A stretch of DNA of 51,297 nt from Actinoplanes aureus (GTDB lineage: Bacteria > Actinomycetota > Actinomycetes > Mycobacteriales > Micromonosporaceae), in NCBI RefSeq assembly GCF_015704865.1, contig NZ_JADQTO010000046.1, positions 1 to 51,297 on the forward strand, given 5' to 3'. The translations under genes and the position numbers were made by a program. Numbering within the stretch: the stretch's first letter is position 1; each line of letters starts with the position of its first letter. Below, one piece after another: positions 7,941 through 16,384 of this stretch. Under the pieces are notes generated by a model. It made no database searches, was not told the DNA's origin, and saw only the letters and a list, made by a program, of their open reading frames with translations.

Positions 7941-10753
7941 TACTTGCTCAGGTCCAGCTTCCAAGCGCTCAGACCATGTGACGCCGCATAGAGGATCCGT
8001 TTGCCGGGAATGATCGTCAGGCCGGTGACCTCGACGTTCGGCATTCCCGCCGCCGCGCGGACCCACGCGCTGGTCCCGCTGGGCAGGCGCAGCACCCCGA
8101 AGTCGGTGGTGGCGTACAGGTCGCCGGTCACGTCGTCGCGGACCAGGTCGGTCAGCGGTTGATCACCCAGGTTGCCCGACCGGTCGGTCCAGGTGGAGGC
8201 CCCGCTCGCCGCGACGGTCACCTCGAACGCGTGCCCCGGCGTCGCCGGCGTGTTCGAGTTGAACCCGCTGTAGGAGATCCACGCCCGGTCCGCGTTCTTC
8301 GGGTCGGGGTAGATGCTGCTGACGAAGCGGTTCGGCAGCTGCCGGTCGTCGTCGATGCGCGTCCACTGCACCGCCGAGGCGGGCTCGGCGTCCACGTTGC
8401 GGGAGATGAACACCCGGCCGGTGGTGGTGGCCGCCCAGGCGGTCGAGGTGTTGACGGGGGAGCGTTCGATCGCCGCGACGGCGCCGCCGGCCTTGTCACC
8501 CCAGAGCACGTCGGTCAGCGCGGTCGGGCCGAGCTGCGCCCAGTCGCCGCACTGCTCCTCGAACGTACCGGTCCAGGTGTTGCAGATCCGGTTGGCCTCC
8601 GCGAGCGTGCGGGTGCCGAGGCCGGACGTCTTCGTCCGGTACACGCTCAGGCCGGTGCCGGCGAACATCGTGCCGCTCACCTTCGGGTCGCTGATCACCG
8701 GCGCGTAGAACTGGGTGTTGGGCTGCGCGTCGATCGGCTCGCCGACGTAGATCCAGCTGCCGGTGTCGCCGTTGTTGAAGTTCACCTCGATCTGTACGCC
8801 GGTGTACGTGTGGAACCGGAACTCGGGCCGGGCGACGTCCCAGCCGGACTGCCCGCCGTCACCGATGATCGTGTTCAGCCAGCGCCGGCGCTCGCCCTTG
8901 TTCTCCCAGGTGCCGTTGTCCTGGGTGCCGCCCTGCAGCAGGTTGACGTCGTGCGGGCTGACCGACAGGCTCATGAACTGCAGCGTGGACAGGCCCTCGT
9001 TGATGTCGTCCAGTCGCGACGGGATGCGCGACAGCATCTGCCGGCAGCGGGCCAGCTGCGCGGGGTTCAGGGCGCGCCGCGGGTCGTCGCACCACGCCGA
9101 CCGGTCGACGAACTCGCCGCTGGAGCGGGACACGCCGCCGTCGTTGGCCTCGAAGAACTGGAACGGGTTGCGCGGGTTCACGACGATGTCGTGCTGGTCC
9201 GGGTGCAGGCCGTTCGGGTGCAGCTCGTCGGTGCCGTCGAAGGTCATGTCGGTGCCGCTCACGCCGGCGTCGGTGGAGAGCACGACCGCCCGCTTGTTGG
9301 CGATCGTCTCGCCGTAGACGTACGACCCGCCGGTGTAGACGATGTCGGGGTGCCCGTCGGGGGTGTGCACGAACATGTCGTACCAGCACTGTGTCCCGCA
9401 CTGGTTGTAGGTCGCGTATCCCGGGTCGGCCACGTTGGCGCTGGTCAGGTCGGTGAAGGCGGGGGTGCCGGTGGCCACGTCGTCGCTGCGGAACAGCCGC
9501 GAGTACGGGGTGCCGATGTTGCCCTCGTAGACGTACATCCGGGTCCTGCCGTCCGGCAGCCGGGTCACGTCGAACGCCGCGCGGGTCTGGAACACGGTCG
9601 GCGCCAGCGACGGCTTGATCTGCGTCCAGGTGGCGCCGGCGTCGGGTGACCGCCAGATGCCACGAGCGTACGAGGACGCGTACACGATGTTGCTGTTGCC
9701 CGGATCGAGCTCGATGTGGCGCACGCCGCGCGGCGAGCAGGTGGAGTTGTTGGTCCACTCCTCGGTGCTGCCGGTGCACTGCGCCGGGTCGGCCGAGCCG
9801 TTGTGGATGAACGCCCAGTTCCTGCCGCCGTCGGTGGACTTGTAGAGGCCCCACTTCGCGGCGTCCGGCACCGGGCGGGTGATGCCGCTGCAGCAGACGC
9901 TCGACATGCCGCGCAGGGCGGTGGTCGTTGCCACGTACAGCGTCTTGGGGTCGCCGGGCTTGACCACGATCTCACCGAGACCCTTGCCGCCCAGCTCCTT
10001 CTTGCCGAGCGGGCCCTGCCAGGTCAGACCACCGTTGGTGGACTTGTAGAGGCCGACGCCGGCGACGCAGCCGGAGGCGCAGATGTTGGCCTCGCCGGTG
10101 CCGACGTAGATGGTCAGCCCGGTCGGGTCGTTGCGGTCGATGGTGACCGAGCCGGCCGCGTTGATGCCGAGCGGACCGCCCAGGTACACCCACTTCGGCC
10201 GGGCCGCCAGGATGTCCAGGGTGGCCCAGACACCGCCACCGGCCGGCGTGATGTAGGCGCGGCACAGGCCGGGACGGCACTGGTGGCTGACCGTGATCGA
10301 GGTGGTCCGGCCGCCCGCCACGTATTCGTTCGGAACGTAGTTGAAGGAGTTGCGGAACTCGGTGAACGGGTAGAGCGCCTCGCTCGGCCCGACGTTCGTC
10401 CAGCGGTTCTGCGCGATCCGGCCCCGCGGGGCGGACCGCTTGTCGGCGGCGCTGAACGCGGTCCGCGACTGGTCCACCTGGGCGACCTTGATGGTCTCCG
10501 CCGGGTACGCCCGCTCGTCGAACTCGCCCATCCCGAGAGCGCCCGGACTGTCCAGCACCCCGTGGTTGGGTGCGGCCTGCCGCATCGCCGCCAGGTGCCC
10601 GCCCAGGGCCCGGGGCATCTCCCCGTCGCCGGCGGCCGCCGTGGCCGCCGCGGGCGCTGGGGCACCGGCCAGATGCACGCCCGCCACCCCGGTGGTGGCG
10701 ACGAGCGCCCCGATCAATGCACCGATGAAGACCTGCCGCCGTCGCCGAGTCAT
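7940..10753 (-). CDS. Secreted BNR/Asp-box beta-propeller protein (sialidase/sortilin-like fold)
   Basis: A 937-aa exported protein, first gene of the ABC operon. MTRRRRQVFIGALIGALVATTG forms a signal peptide or N-terminal anchor. Asp-box motifs (S-x-D-x-G-x-T-W) are visible as STNGGLTW, STDGGRNW and SPDAGATW, so most of the chain should fold as a BNR/VPS10-like propeller. Similar propellers occur in xyloglucanases and sialidases, but no catalytic residues of a named glycosidase family were identified. Paired Cys (CRPGLC, CASGC, SVCC, CGTQC) suggest disulfides. ATG 10753 was chosen because GGAGGGGG precedes it. Coupling to a sugar importer suggests it releases or binds the imported glycan; this is inference. 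Confidence 0.8.
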   Translation of the reverse strand: MTRRRRQVFIGALIGALVATTGVAGVHLAGAPAPAAATAAAGDGEMPRALGGHLAAMRQAAPNHGVLDSPGALGMGEFDERAYPAETIKVAQVDQSRTAFSAADKRSAPRGRIAQNRWTNVGPSEALYPFTEFRNSFNYVPNEYVAGGRTTSITVSHQCRPGLCRAYITPAGGGVWATLDILAARPKWVYLGGPLGINAAGSVTIDRNDPTGLTIYVGTGEANICASGCVAGVGLYKSTNGGLTWQGPLGKKELGGKGLGEIVVKPGDPKTLYVATTTALRGMSSVCCSGITRPVPDAAKWGLYKSTDGGRNWAFIHNGSADPAQCTGSTEEWTNNSTCSPRGVRHIELDPGNSNIVYASSYARGIWRSPDAGATWTQIKPSLAPTVFQTRAAFDVTRLPDGRTRMYVYEGNIGTPYSRLFRSDDVATGTPAFTDLTSANVADPGYATYNQCGTQCWYDMFVHTPDGHPDIVYTGGSYVYGETIANKRAVVLSTDAGVSGTDMTFDGTDELHPNGLHPDQHDIVVNPRNPFQFFEANDGGVSRSSGEFVDRSAWCDDPRRALNPAQLARCRQMLSRIPSRLDDINEGLSTLQFMSLSVSPHDVNLLQGGTQDNGTWENKGERRRWLNTIIGDGGQSGWDVARPEFRFHTYTGVQIEVNFNNGDTGSWIYVGEPIDAQPNTQFYAPVISDPKVSGTMFAGTGLSVYRTKTSGLGTRTLAEANRICNTWTGTFEEQCGDWAQLGPTALTDVLWGDKAGGAVAAIERSPVNTSTAWAATTTGRVFISRNVDAEPASAVQWTRIDDDRQLPNRFVSSIYPDPKNADRAWISYSGFNSNTPATPGHAFEVTVAASGASTWTDRSGNLGDQPLTDLVRDDVTGDLYATTDFGVLRLPSGTSAWVRAAAGMPNVEVTGLTIIPGKRILYAASHGLSAWKLDLSK

Positions 10754-10908
10754 CGGACCCCCTCCCGAATGGGTAACCGCAGCACGGCACCCATCGGCGA
10801 CCGTCACTGTCAGCGTCTCCTCGGAGGGTGCCAGTTCCAGTGATCGACAGCAATGTTCTTGGTCGGTTCGGCCGGTCCGTCGCTTTCAGCGGACACCGAG
10901 GGGCCAGG

Positions 10909-11661
10909 ATGGCGACCATGGATGAGGAACTGGCCGCCCGGATCCGGGCCGCCGAACTGGTCGCCGCCGCCGGTACGCCGGCCTGGCCGGCGGCGCGTGC
11001 CGGGTACGGCGAACTGCTGGCGTCGCAGCCGCTCGACGAGACCGCCACCCGGATCGAACAGGCGGCTCCGGCCCGCCGCGACGCGGTACGCCTCGCGGAG
11101 CTGGACACATGGCAGGCCCGGATCGCCGACCTGATCCGCCGCCACGAACCGGCCCGCAAGGAACTCGCCGAGGCCGGCGCCCGCCTGTCGCTGCCCCGGC
11201 CGGCTCTGACGTGGGCCCGCATGGCGGTGCAGGCCGAGCAGGTCGCCTACGGCCTGGCACAGCACCCCGCCGGGGTACGCCGCGACTTCGCCCGCATCGC
11301 CCTGGTCCTCCTCCGGGAGACCCCGCTGCGGTGGACCCCGTTCGCCGGCGTCGAGCCGCTGTGGGTCTTCCTCGACGACGCCGGGGAACTCCGCGTCGAG
11401 CCGGGTGACAACGGAACGCACGAGGTGGCGGAGCGCCTCGGTGACCACCGGTGTGTCGCCCTGGTGCACGGCAACGCCGGCGAGCGCTCGCGCCTGACCG
11501 TGACGCCCAGCACCGACGACGCGGCGATCGCGGTGGCCCGGCACCGCGGCGGCGCGGACCACGAGATGCACCTGTGGTTCACCCGCCACGGCCTGTTCCG
11601 CCCCGAGATCAGCTTCGCGCCGGACGTCGGAGAGGTGATCGATCGCGCGGCCGCCGGTTGA
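10909..11661 (+). CDS. Hypothetical soluble protein (250 aa)
   Basis: The ATG at 10909 follows GAGGGG at 7 nt spacing; a second in-frame ATG is at 10918. The product is soluble and Ala/Arg-rich. The N-terminal 100 residues are strongly helical and may form a coiled coil (ELAARIRAAELVAA, AELDTWQARIADLIRRHEPARKEL). The C-terminal half is beta-rich with Trp/His clusters (DHEMHLWFTRHGLFRPE). No family is recognised and no catalytic motif is evident. It is divergent from the BNR operon and precedes the BlaI-like gene by 25 nt, but that gene has its own -10 box, so they are probably separate units. Confidence 0.7.
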   Translation: MATMDEELAARIRAAELVAAAGTPAWPAARAGYGELLASQPLDETATRIEQAAPARRDAVRLAELDTWQARIADLIRRHEPARKELAEAGARLSLPRPALTWARMAVQAEQVAYGLAQHPAGVRRDFARIALVLLRETPLRWTPFAGVEPLWVFLDDAGELRVEPGDNGTHEVAERLGDHRCVALVHGNAGERSRLTVTPSTDDAAIAVARHRGGADHEMHLWFTRHGLFRPEISFAPDVGEVIDRAAAG

Positions 11662-11673
11662 TCGAGCGACCGG

Positions 11674-11679
11674 TAGGCT
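11674..11679 (+). promoter_or_regulatory. Leaderless-type -10 box TAGGCT for the BlaI-like gene
   Basis: The hexamer ends 7 nt before the GTG at 11687 and no ribosome binding site is seen, consistent with a leaderless transcript. Confidence 0.5.
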
Positions 11680-11686
11680 GCCGTTC

Positions 11687-12070
11687 GTGCCGCCCGAAGA
11701 CGCAGTGCCGCCCGGAGACCGCGCCGCCCGGCGGCGGGCCGGCGAACTCGAGTCCGAGATCCTCGGCGTCCTGGTCCGGGCGGCCGGGCCGCTCACCCCG
11801 CGCGAGGTGCTCGACGGGCTGCGGGATCCGCTGGCGTACAGCACGGTCGTCACGATCCTGACCCGCATGTACGAGAAGGGCATGGCGGCCCGCCACCGTG
11901 AGGGCCGCGCCTTCCGCTACGCCCCGCTCACCGACAGCGCCTCGATCACCGCCGAGCGGATGAACGCCCTCCTGGAGACCGGCGTGGACCGGGCGACCGT
12001 GCTGCGCCGCTTCGTCGACACCCTGGAACCCGGCGACGAAGACCTGCTACGCCGCCTGCTAGGCGATTAG
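11687..12070 (+). CDS. BlaI/MecI-family transcriptional repressor
   Basis: A 127-aa winged-helix regulator of the BlaI/MecI/CopY family. The DNA-binding part is LESEILGVLVRAAGPLTPREVLDGL followed by the recognition helix AYSTVVTILTRMYEKGMAARHREGRAFRYAPL (about 47-80), which matches the family core (TVxTxLxRLxxKG). The C-terminal segment supplies dimerisation helices. Its usual partner, an M56 membrane metalloprotease, is the next gene but lies on the opposite strand with 4 bp of overlap between the 3-prime ends, not in the usual operon. The family represses its own promoter until cleaved. Confidence 0.88.
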   Translation: MPPEDAVPPGDRAARRRAGELESEILGVLVRAAGPLTPREVLDGLRDPLAYSTVVTILTRMYEKGMAARHREGRAFRYAPLTDSASITAERMNALLETGVDRATVLRRFVDTLEPGDEDLLRRLLGD

Positions 12071-12981
12071 GGGTGTGCGGCGGCCAGTAGTTCGCCCAGG
12101 TCCCAGACGCATTCGGCGGTCCAGGCCAGGGAGAAGACGGCCACCGCGACCGGCACCACGAGCGGTAGCGGCGACCAGGTCCGCAGCGGAGTGAGCAGCG
12201 ACGCGACGCGGCGCGGGACGGCGCCCGCGCGCCGCAGGTCGGAGGCGGAGGGGGCCATGCGCAGGCCGGTCGCGCCGACCGAGACCAGGGCCGCGGCGCC
12301 GATCGCGTGGGCCACCGCGCGCCGGTCGTCCAGCTCGGTCGCGGCGCGTTCGTCGGCGGCGCGTTCCACCAGGTAGTCGATGCGCCGGGTGAGCCGGCGG
12401 AAGGCCGGGTGGACGGCGGCCGAGAGGCGGGCGATCAGCACCAGGCGGTGGTGGCGGCCGGTCAGGTGGGCGCGTTCGTGGGCCAGCAGGGCGGCGTACT
12501 GGGTGTCGTCGAGAGCGGCTCGCATGCCGGTGGTGACCACGATCCGGCCGTCGCCGCCGGGCACCGCGAAGGCCTCGGCGCGGTCGTCGTCGAGCAGCAC
12601 CAGGCCGTCGGTGACCGGCAGATCCGTGTACCGGCGGGCGAACCGGACGTCCCGGCGGTGCCGGGCCCAAGCCCGGACCAGGCCCGCGGCCGCGAGGGCC
12701 AGCATCGCCACGGAGAGCCAGGACACCCACGGCACCTGCGCGGTGTCGGCCCGCACGTACCGATCGGAGAAGTGGAAGAGCTCGCCGGTGACCGGCAGCT
12801 CGGCCGCCGCCTTCAGGGCGAAGGCGATCAGGGTGACCAGGCAGGCGGCCGCGGCCGCGGCGATCGCGGCGACCAGGAAGGTGAGCGCGGCCTGTGGGCG
12901 CATGCGGTCGGCGAGGTAGCGCGCCGTGACCGCGATCGCCGCCGGGCAGACGACGACCTCCCAGATGAAGTGATCGAACAC
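12067..12981 (-). CDS. M56-family (BlaR1/MecR1-like) membrane metalloprotease
   Basis: A 304-aa membrane protein with predicted helices near residues 5-20, 33-58, 85-103 and 275-292. The zinc protease motif is HERAH in LLAHERAHLTGRHH (about 165-178), and ERAADERA downstream offers the third ligand Glu. It lacks the large extracellular penicillin-binding sensor of BlaR1, so it is the short M56 form common in actinobacteria. The start is GTG 12981. It is tail-to-tail with the BlaI-like gene and divergent from efeU, with an iron box 25 nt ahead of its start. Its function is probably proteolytic inactivation of a BlaI-type repressor. Confidence 0.85.
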   Translation of the reverse strand: MFDHFIWEVVVCPAAIAVTARYLADRMRPQAALTFLVAAIAAAAAACLVTLIAFALKAAAELPVTGELFHFSDRYVRADTAQVPWVSWLSVAMLALAAAGLVRAWARHRRDVRFARRYTDLPVTDGLVLLDDDRAEAFAVPGGDGRIVVTTGMRAALDDTQYAALLAHERAHLTGRHHRLVLIARLSAAVHPAFRRLTRRIDYLVERAADERAATELDDRRAVAHAIGAAALVSVGATGLRMAPSASDLRRAGAVPRRVASLLTPLRTWSPLPLVVPVAVAVFSLAWTAECVWDLGELLAAAHP

Positions 12982-13005
12982 GCGGTCAGTCTCTCACTGG
13001 ACAGT

Positions 13006-13024
13006 TTAGGTAAGGCATCCCTAA
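13006..13024. promoter_or_regulatory. DtxR/IdeR-type iron box upstream of efeUOB
   Basis: TTAGGTAAGGCATCCCTAA matches the 19-bp DtxR/IdeR consensus TTAGGTTAGGCTAACCTAA at 15 of 19 positions, with both outer half-sites intact. It lies about 50 bp ahead of efeU, so iron-loaded regulator should repress the operon. It is also close to the divergent M56 gene. Confidence 0.85.
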
Positions 13025-13072
13025 TCTGGGGGCGCATCATCTACAGCGTGTAGAAGTATCGGACGGGAGACC

Positions 13073-13921
13073 ATGCTAGCCACCTACCTCATCGGCCTAC
13101 GTGAGGGCCTCGAGGCCACCCTGGTGGTCAGCATTCTGATCGCATTCCTGGTCAAAGCCGAGCGCAGGGACCGCCTGCCGCAGGTCTGGGCCGGTGTCGC
13201 CGCCGCCGTGGCGCTGTCCGTCGGGTTCGGATGGCTGCTCAGCTACACCTCGACCACCCTGCTGCGGGAGTACGAGCAACGCGAGCTCTTCGAGGCGATC
13301 ACCTCGATCCTCGCCGTGGTCTTCGTCACGTGGATGATCTTCTGGATGCGCCGGGCGGCCCGCTCGATCGCCGGCGAACTGCGCGGCAAGCTGACCGACG
13401 CGCTCGCCCTCGGCTCGATCGCGGTGGCCGTGATGGCCTTCCTGGCGGTGGTCCGCGAGGGCCTGGAGACCTCGCTGATCTTCTACTCCGCGGTGCAGGG
13501 TGCGGACATCAACGGCCGCCCGCTGTACGCGCTGATCGGCGGGATCGTCACCGCCGTCGCGATCGGGTGGCTGATGTACGCCACCGCGGTCCGGATCAAC
13601 CTGACCGTGTTCTTCACCGTGACCGGCGTGCTGCTGATCCTCGTCGCCGCCGGCATCCTCAAGTACGGCGTGCACGACCTTCAGGAGGCCGGTGTCCTGC
13701 CCGGGCTGACCACCCTGGCGTACGACATCAGCGGCGTCCTCGACCCGTCCGCCTGGTACACGGCCCTGCTCACCGGCATGTTCAACGTCACCCCGACGGC
13801 CAGTGTCCTCGAGGTGGTCGCCTGGTGCGCGTACGCCGTACCCGTCCTCTTTCTCTTCCTGCGCCCTGCCGGGCGCAAGCAGCTCCCCGTTCCGCAGCCA
13901 TTGGAGAAACCCCGTGCGTAA
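13073..13921 (+). CDS. efeU: Ferrous iron permease EfeU (FTR1 family)
   Basis: A 282-aa inner-membrane iron permease of the OFeT/FTR1 family with about seven transmembrane helices. Both diagnostic iron-binding REGLE motifs are present, at residues 10-14 and 128-132. ATG 13073 follows a GGGAG site. The gene ends 8 nt inside the efeO start region, so translation is likely coupled. With EfeO and EfeB it forms the acid-favoured ferrous iron uptake system. The iron box at 13006-13024 predicts iron repression. Confidence 0.95.
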   Translation: MLATYLIGLREGLEATLVVSILIAFLVKAERRDRLPQVWAGVAAAVALSVGFGWLLSYTSTTLLREYEQRELFEAITSILAVVFVTWMIFWMRRAARSIAGELRGKLTDALALGSIAVAVMAFLAVVREGLETSLIFYSAVQGADINGRPLYALIGGIVTAVAIGWLMYATAVRINLTVFFTVTGVLLILVAAGILKYGVHDLQEAGVLPGLTTLAYDISGVLDPSAWYTALLTGMFNVTPTASVLEVVAWCAYAVPVLFLFLRPAGRKQLPVPQPLEKPRA

Positions 13922-15053
13922 TTCCCCCCGCCTGCTCGCCCTCGTGACCGCCGGTTCGCTCGGCGTCTCGCTCGCCGCATGCGGCTCCGGCGACGCCGGC
14001 ACGGACGAGGCCGCCGGCGGCCCGATCGCGGTCAAGGCCACCGACAGCAGCTGCGAGGTGGCCAAGACCTCGGTGGACGCCGGCACCAGCGTCTTCGCCA
14101 TCACCAACGGCGGGAACAAGGTCACCGAGTTCTACGTGTACGCCGCCGGCGACCGGGTGATGGCCGAGGTGGAGAACATCGCGCCGGGCCTGTCCCGCAA
14201 CCTGCACGTGGAGCTGCCGGCCGGCACCTACGAGACGGCCTGCAAGCCCGGCATGATCGGCAAGGGCATCCGTGGCCCGCTGACCGTCTCCGGTTCGGCC
14301 GCCCCGCTCACCGACGACGCCGCGCTGCTGGCCGCCACCGCCAGCTACTCGCGGTACGTGAAGAGCCAGACGACGGCCCTCGAGGAGCGCACCGCCGAGT
14401 TCGTCGCCGCGGTCAAGGCGGGCGACATCCCGAAGGCCAAGGCGCTGTTCCCGATCTCGCGCACCTACTGGGAGCGGATCGAGCCGGTCGCCGAGATCTT
14501 CGGTGACCTGGACCCGCGGATCGACGGCCGGGAAGAGGTCACCGAGGAGGGCATGACCTTCGGCGGCTTCCACCGCATCGAGAAGGACCTGTGGGTGGCC
14601 GGGGACGTGTCCAAGTCCGGCCCGATCGCCGACCAGCTGATGGCCGACATCAAGGAGATCGTGCAGAAGGCCAACGCCGAGAAGCTGTCACCGCTGCAGC
14701 TGGCCAACGGCGCCAAGGCCCTGCTCGACGAGGTGGCCAGCGGAAAGATCACCGGCGAGGAGGACCGCTACTCGCACACCGACCTGTGGGACTTCAACGC
14801 CAACATCGAGGGCTCCAAGGCCGCGATCGCGGCGCTGCGGCCGGTCCTGGAGGAGCGCGACCCGGAGCTGGTCAAGACGCTCGACGCGCAGTTCGCCAAC
14901 GTCGACGCCACGCTCGGCAAGCACCGCGCCGGCGACGGCTGGAAGCTGCACAACCAGCTCACCCAGGCCGACCTGAAGGAACTCTCGGACGCCATCAACG
15001 CCCTCGCCGAGCCGATCAGCCAGGTGGCCGCCGTGGTCGCCAAGAAGGCCTGA
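13914..15053 (+). CDS. efeO: EfeO iron uptake lipoprotein (cupredoxin plus M75 imelysin)
   Basis: A 379-aa lipoprotein with lipobox SLAAC (Cys23). The N-terminal cupredoxin-like domain (about 35-127) has candidate metal ligands in DSSCEVA and YETACKPGM. The C-terminal M75/imelysin domain carries the HxxE motif, His220-R-I-Glu223, known as an iron-binding site in EfeO. The start is GTG 13914, preceded by GGAG, and overlaps the efeU stop by 8 nt. EfeO is thought to deliver iron to EfeU on the outer face of the membrane. Confidence 0.95.
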   Translation: MRNSPRLLALVTAGSLGVSLAACGSGDAGTDEAAGGPIAVKATDSSCEVAKTSVDAGTSVFAITNGGNKVTEFYVYAAGDRVMAEVENIAPGLSRNLHVELPAGTYETACKPGMIGKGIRGPLTVSGSAAPLTDDAALLAATASYSRYVKSQTTALEERTAEFVAAVKAGDIPKAKALFPISRTYWERIEPVAEIFGDLDPRIDGREEVTEEGMTFGGFHRIEKDLWVAGDVSKSGPIADQLMADIKEIVQKANAEKLSPLQLANGAKALLDEVASGKITGEEDRYSHTDLWDFNANIEGSKAAIAALRPVLEERDPELVKTLDAQFANVDATLGKHRAGDGWKLHNQLTQADLKELSDAINALAEPISQVAAVVAKKA

Positions 15054-15055
15054 CG

Positions 15056-16285
15056 ATGGTCGCCCTGTCCCGGCGGAGTGCCCTCGCCCTGGCCGGCGCG
15101 GGGGTCGCCGGCTCGGCCGCTCTCGTCGCCTGCAAGTCCTCCAAGCCGGACCCGGTCACCGATGCCGTCGCCTTCACCGGCGAGCACCAGGCCGGCATCG
15201 TCACCCCGGCCCAGGACCGGCTGCACTTCGTCGCCTTCGACGTGATCACCAAGGACCGCGACCGCCTCGTCCAGCTTCTCAAGGACTGGACGGCGGCCGC
15301 CGCCCGGATGACCCAGGGCCGCGACGCCGGCGAGATCGGCGCGGTCGCCGGCATCCCCGAGGCGCCGCCGGACGACACCGGGGAGGCGATCGGCCTGCCC
15401 GCCGCCGCGCTCACCCTGACCATCGGGTTCGGGCCCAGCCTGTTCCGCCGCTTCGGCCTCGGCGCGCGGCAGCCCGCCGCGCTCGCCCCGCTGCCCAAGT
15501 TCACCGGCGACACCCTGGACGCGTCGCTGTGCGACGGCGACATCGCGATTCAGGCCTGCGCCAACGATCCGCAGGTGGCGGTGCACGCGATCCGCAACCT
15601 GGCCCGGATCGGGATGGGCGTGGTCAGCGTCCGGTGGTCGCAGCTCGGCTTCGGGCGTACCTCGTCGACGAGCACCGGCCAGGCCACCCCGCGCAACCTG
15701 TTCGGCTTCAAGGACGGCACCCGCAACCTCAAGGCGGAGGAGCCCGACCTGCTCCGCGAGCACCTCTGGGTGCAGCCCGGCGACGGCCCGGACTGGATGA
15801 CCGGCGGCTCGTACCTGGTCACCCGCAAGATCCGGATGCTGGTCGAGACGTGGGACCGGTCGCCGCTGGCGGAGCAGGAGATGATCATCGGGCGTACCAA
15901 GGGGATCGGCGCCCCGGTCGGCATGGCGGACGAGTTCGACGACGTCGACTTCACCTCGGTGGGCGCCGACGGCGAGCCGCTGCTCGCGCCGGTCGCCCAC
16001 GTCCGGCTCGCCCACCCGGATACCAACAACGGCGCCCGCATGCTGCGCCGCGGCTACAACTTCGTGGACGGCTCCGACGGCCTCGGCCGGCTCAACGCCG
16101 GCCTGTTCTTCATCGCCTACCAGCGCGACCCGCGCACGGCATTCATCCCGGTCCAGCGCAGCCTGTCCGGCCGCGACGAGCTGAACGAATACATCCGGCA
16201 CGTCTCCAGCGCACTCTTCGCCTGCCCGCCGGGCCTTTCCGGCCCATCAGATTTCTGGGGGAAAGCCCTTTTCGAGTACGAGTGA
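15056..16285 (+). CDS. efeB: EfeB, Tat-exported dye-decolorizing peroxidase
   Basis: A 409-aa DyP-type heme peroxidase. The N-terminus has a twin-arginine motif (SRRSALAL, Arg6-Arg7) and a lipobox-like VAC (Cys26), so it is probably a Tat-exported lipoprotein. The GxxDG motif is GFKDG with catalytic Asp220; proximal heme ligand His320 lies in LAHPDTNNG and distal Arg332 in RRGYNF. The ATG lies 2 nt after the efeO stop. In EfeUOB systems EfeB acts outside the membrane, oxidising ferrous iron or handling heme; which applies here cannot be told from sequence. Confidence 0.94.
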   Translation: MVALSRRSALALAGAGVAGSAALVACKSSKPDPVTDAVAFTGEHQAGIVTPAQDRLHFVAFDVITKDRDRLVQLLKDWTAAAARMTQGRDAGEIGAVAGIPEAPPDDTGEAIGLPAAALTLTIGFGPSLFRRFGLGARQPAALAPLPKFTGDTLDASLCDGDIAIQACANDPQVAVHAIRNLARIGMGVVSVRWSQLGFGRTSSTSTGQATPRNLFGFKDGTRNLKAEEPDLLREHLWVQPGDGPDWMTGGSYLVTRKIRMLVETWDRSPLAEQEMIIGRTKGIGAPVGMADEFDDVDFTSVGADGEPLLAPVAHVRLAHPDTNNGARMLRRGYNFVDGSDGLGRLNAGLFFIAYQRDPRTAFIPVQRSLSGRDELNEYIRHVSSALFACPPGLSGPSDFWGKALFEYE

Positions 16286-16303
16286 CCGCACAGTCCCCGG
16301 CCT

Positions 16304-16363
16304 ACCACGCGGCCCGGGCACCGCGCCGGGCCCCAGCGCGGCCGCCGGGCCCGGGCAGGTGGT
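16304..16363. terminator. Imperfect GC-rich hairpin after efeB
   Basis: ACCACGCGGCCCGGGC and GCCCGGGCAGGTGGT can pair across a GC-rich loop. There is no T-run, which is common for high-GC terminators. It sits between efeB and the next promoter. Confidence 0.35.
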
Positions 16364-16370
16364 CGCCCAC

Positions 16371-16376
16371 TATGGT
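16371..16376 (+). promoter_or_regulatory. -10 box TATGGT ahead of the D-amino-acid-oxidase-like gene
   Basis: The hexamer lies 8 nt before the GTG at 16385, with no ribosome binding site, so a leaderless transcript is likely. Confidence 0.45.
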
Positions 16377-16384
16377 GTGATCCC

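Noticed and set aside
8159..9649. Long plus-strand frame opposite the BNR-repeat gene
   Set aside because: Antisense shadow; the minus-strand product has Asp-box repeats and fits an operon with overlapping starts.
10754..10908. Upstream in-frame start at 10828 for the 250-aa hypothetical protein
   Set aside because: No ribosome site there and the extra 27 residues are low-complexity; ATG 10909 has GAGGGG at good spacing. Otherwise the gap shows only probable divergent promoters.
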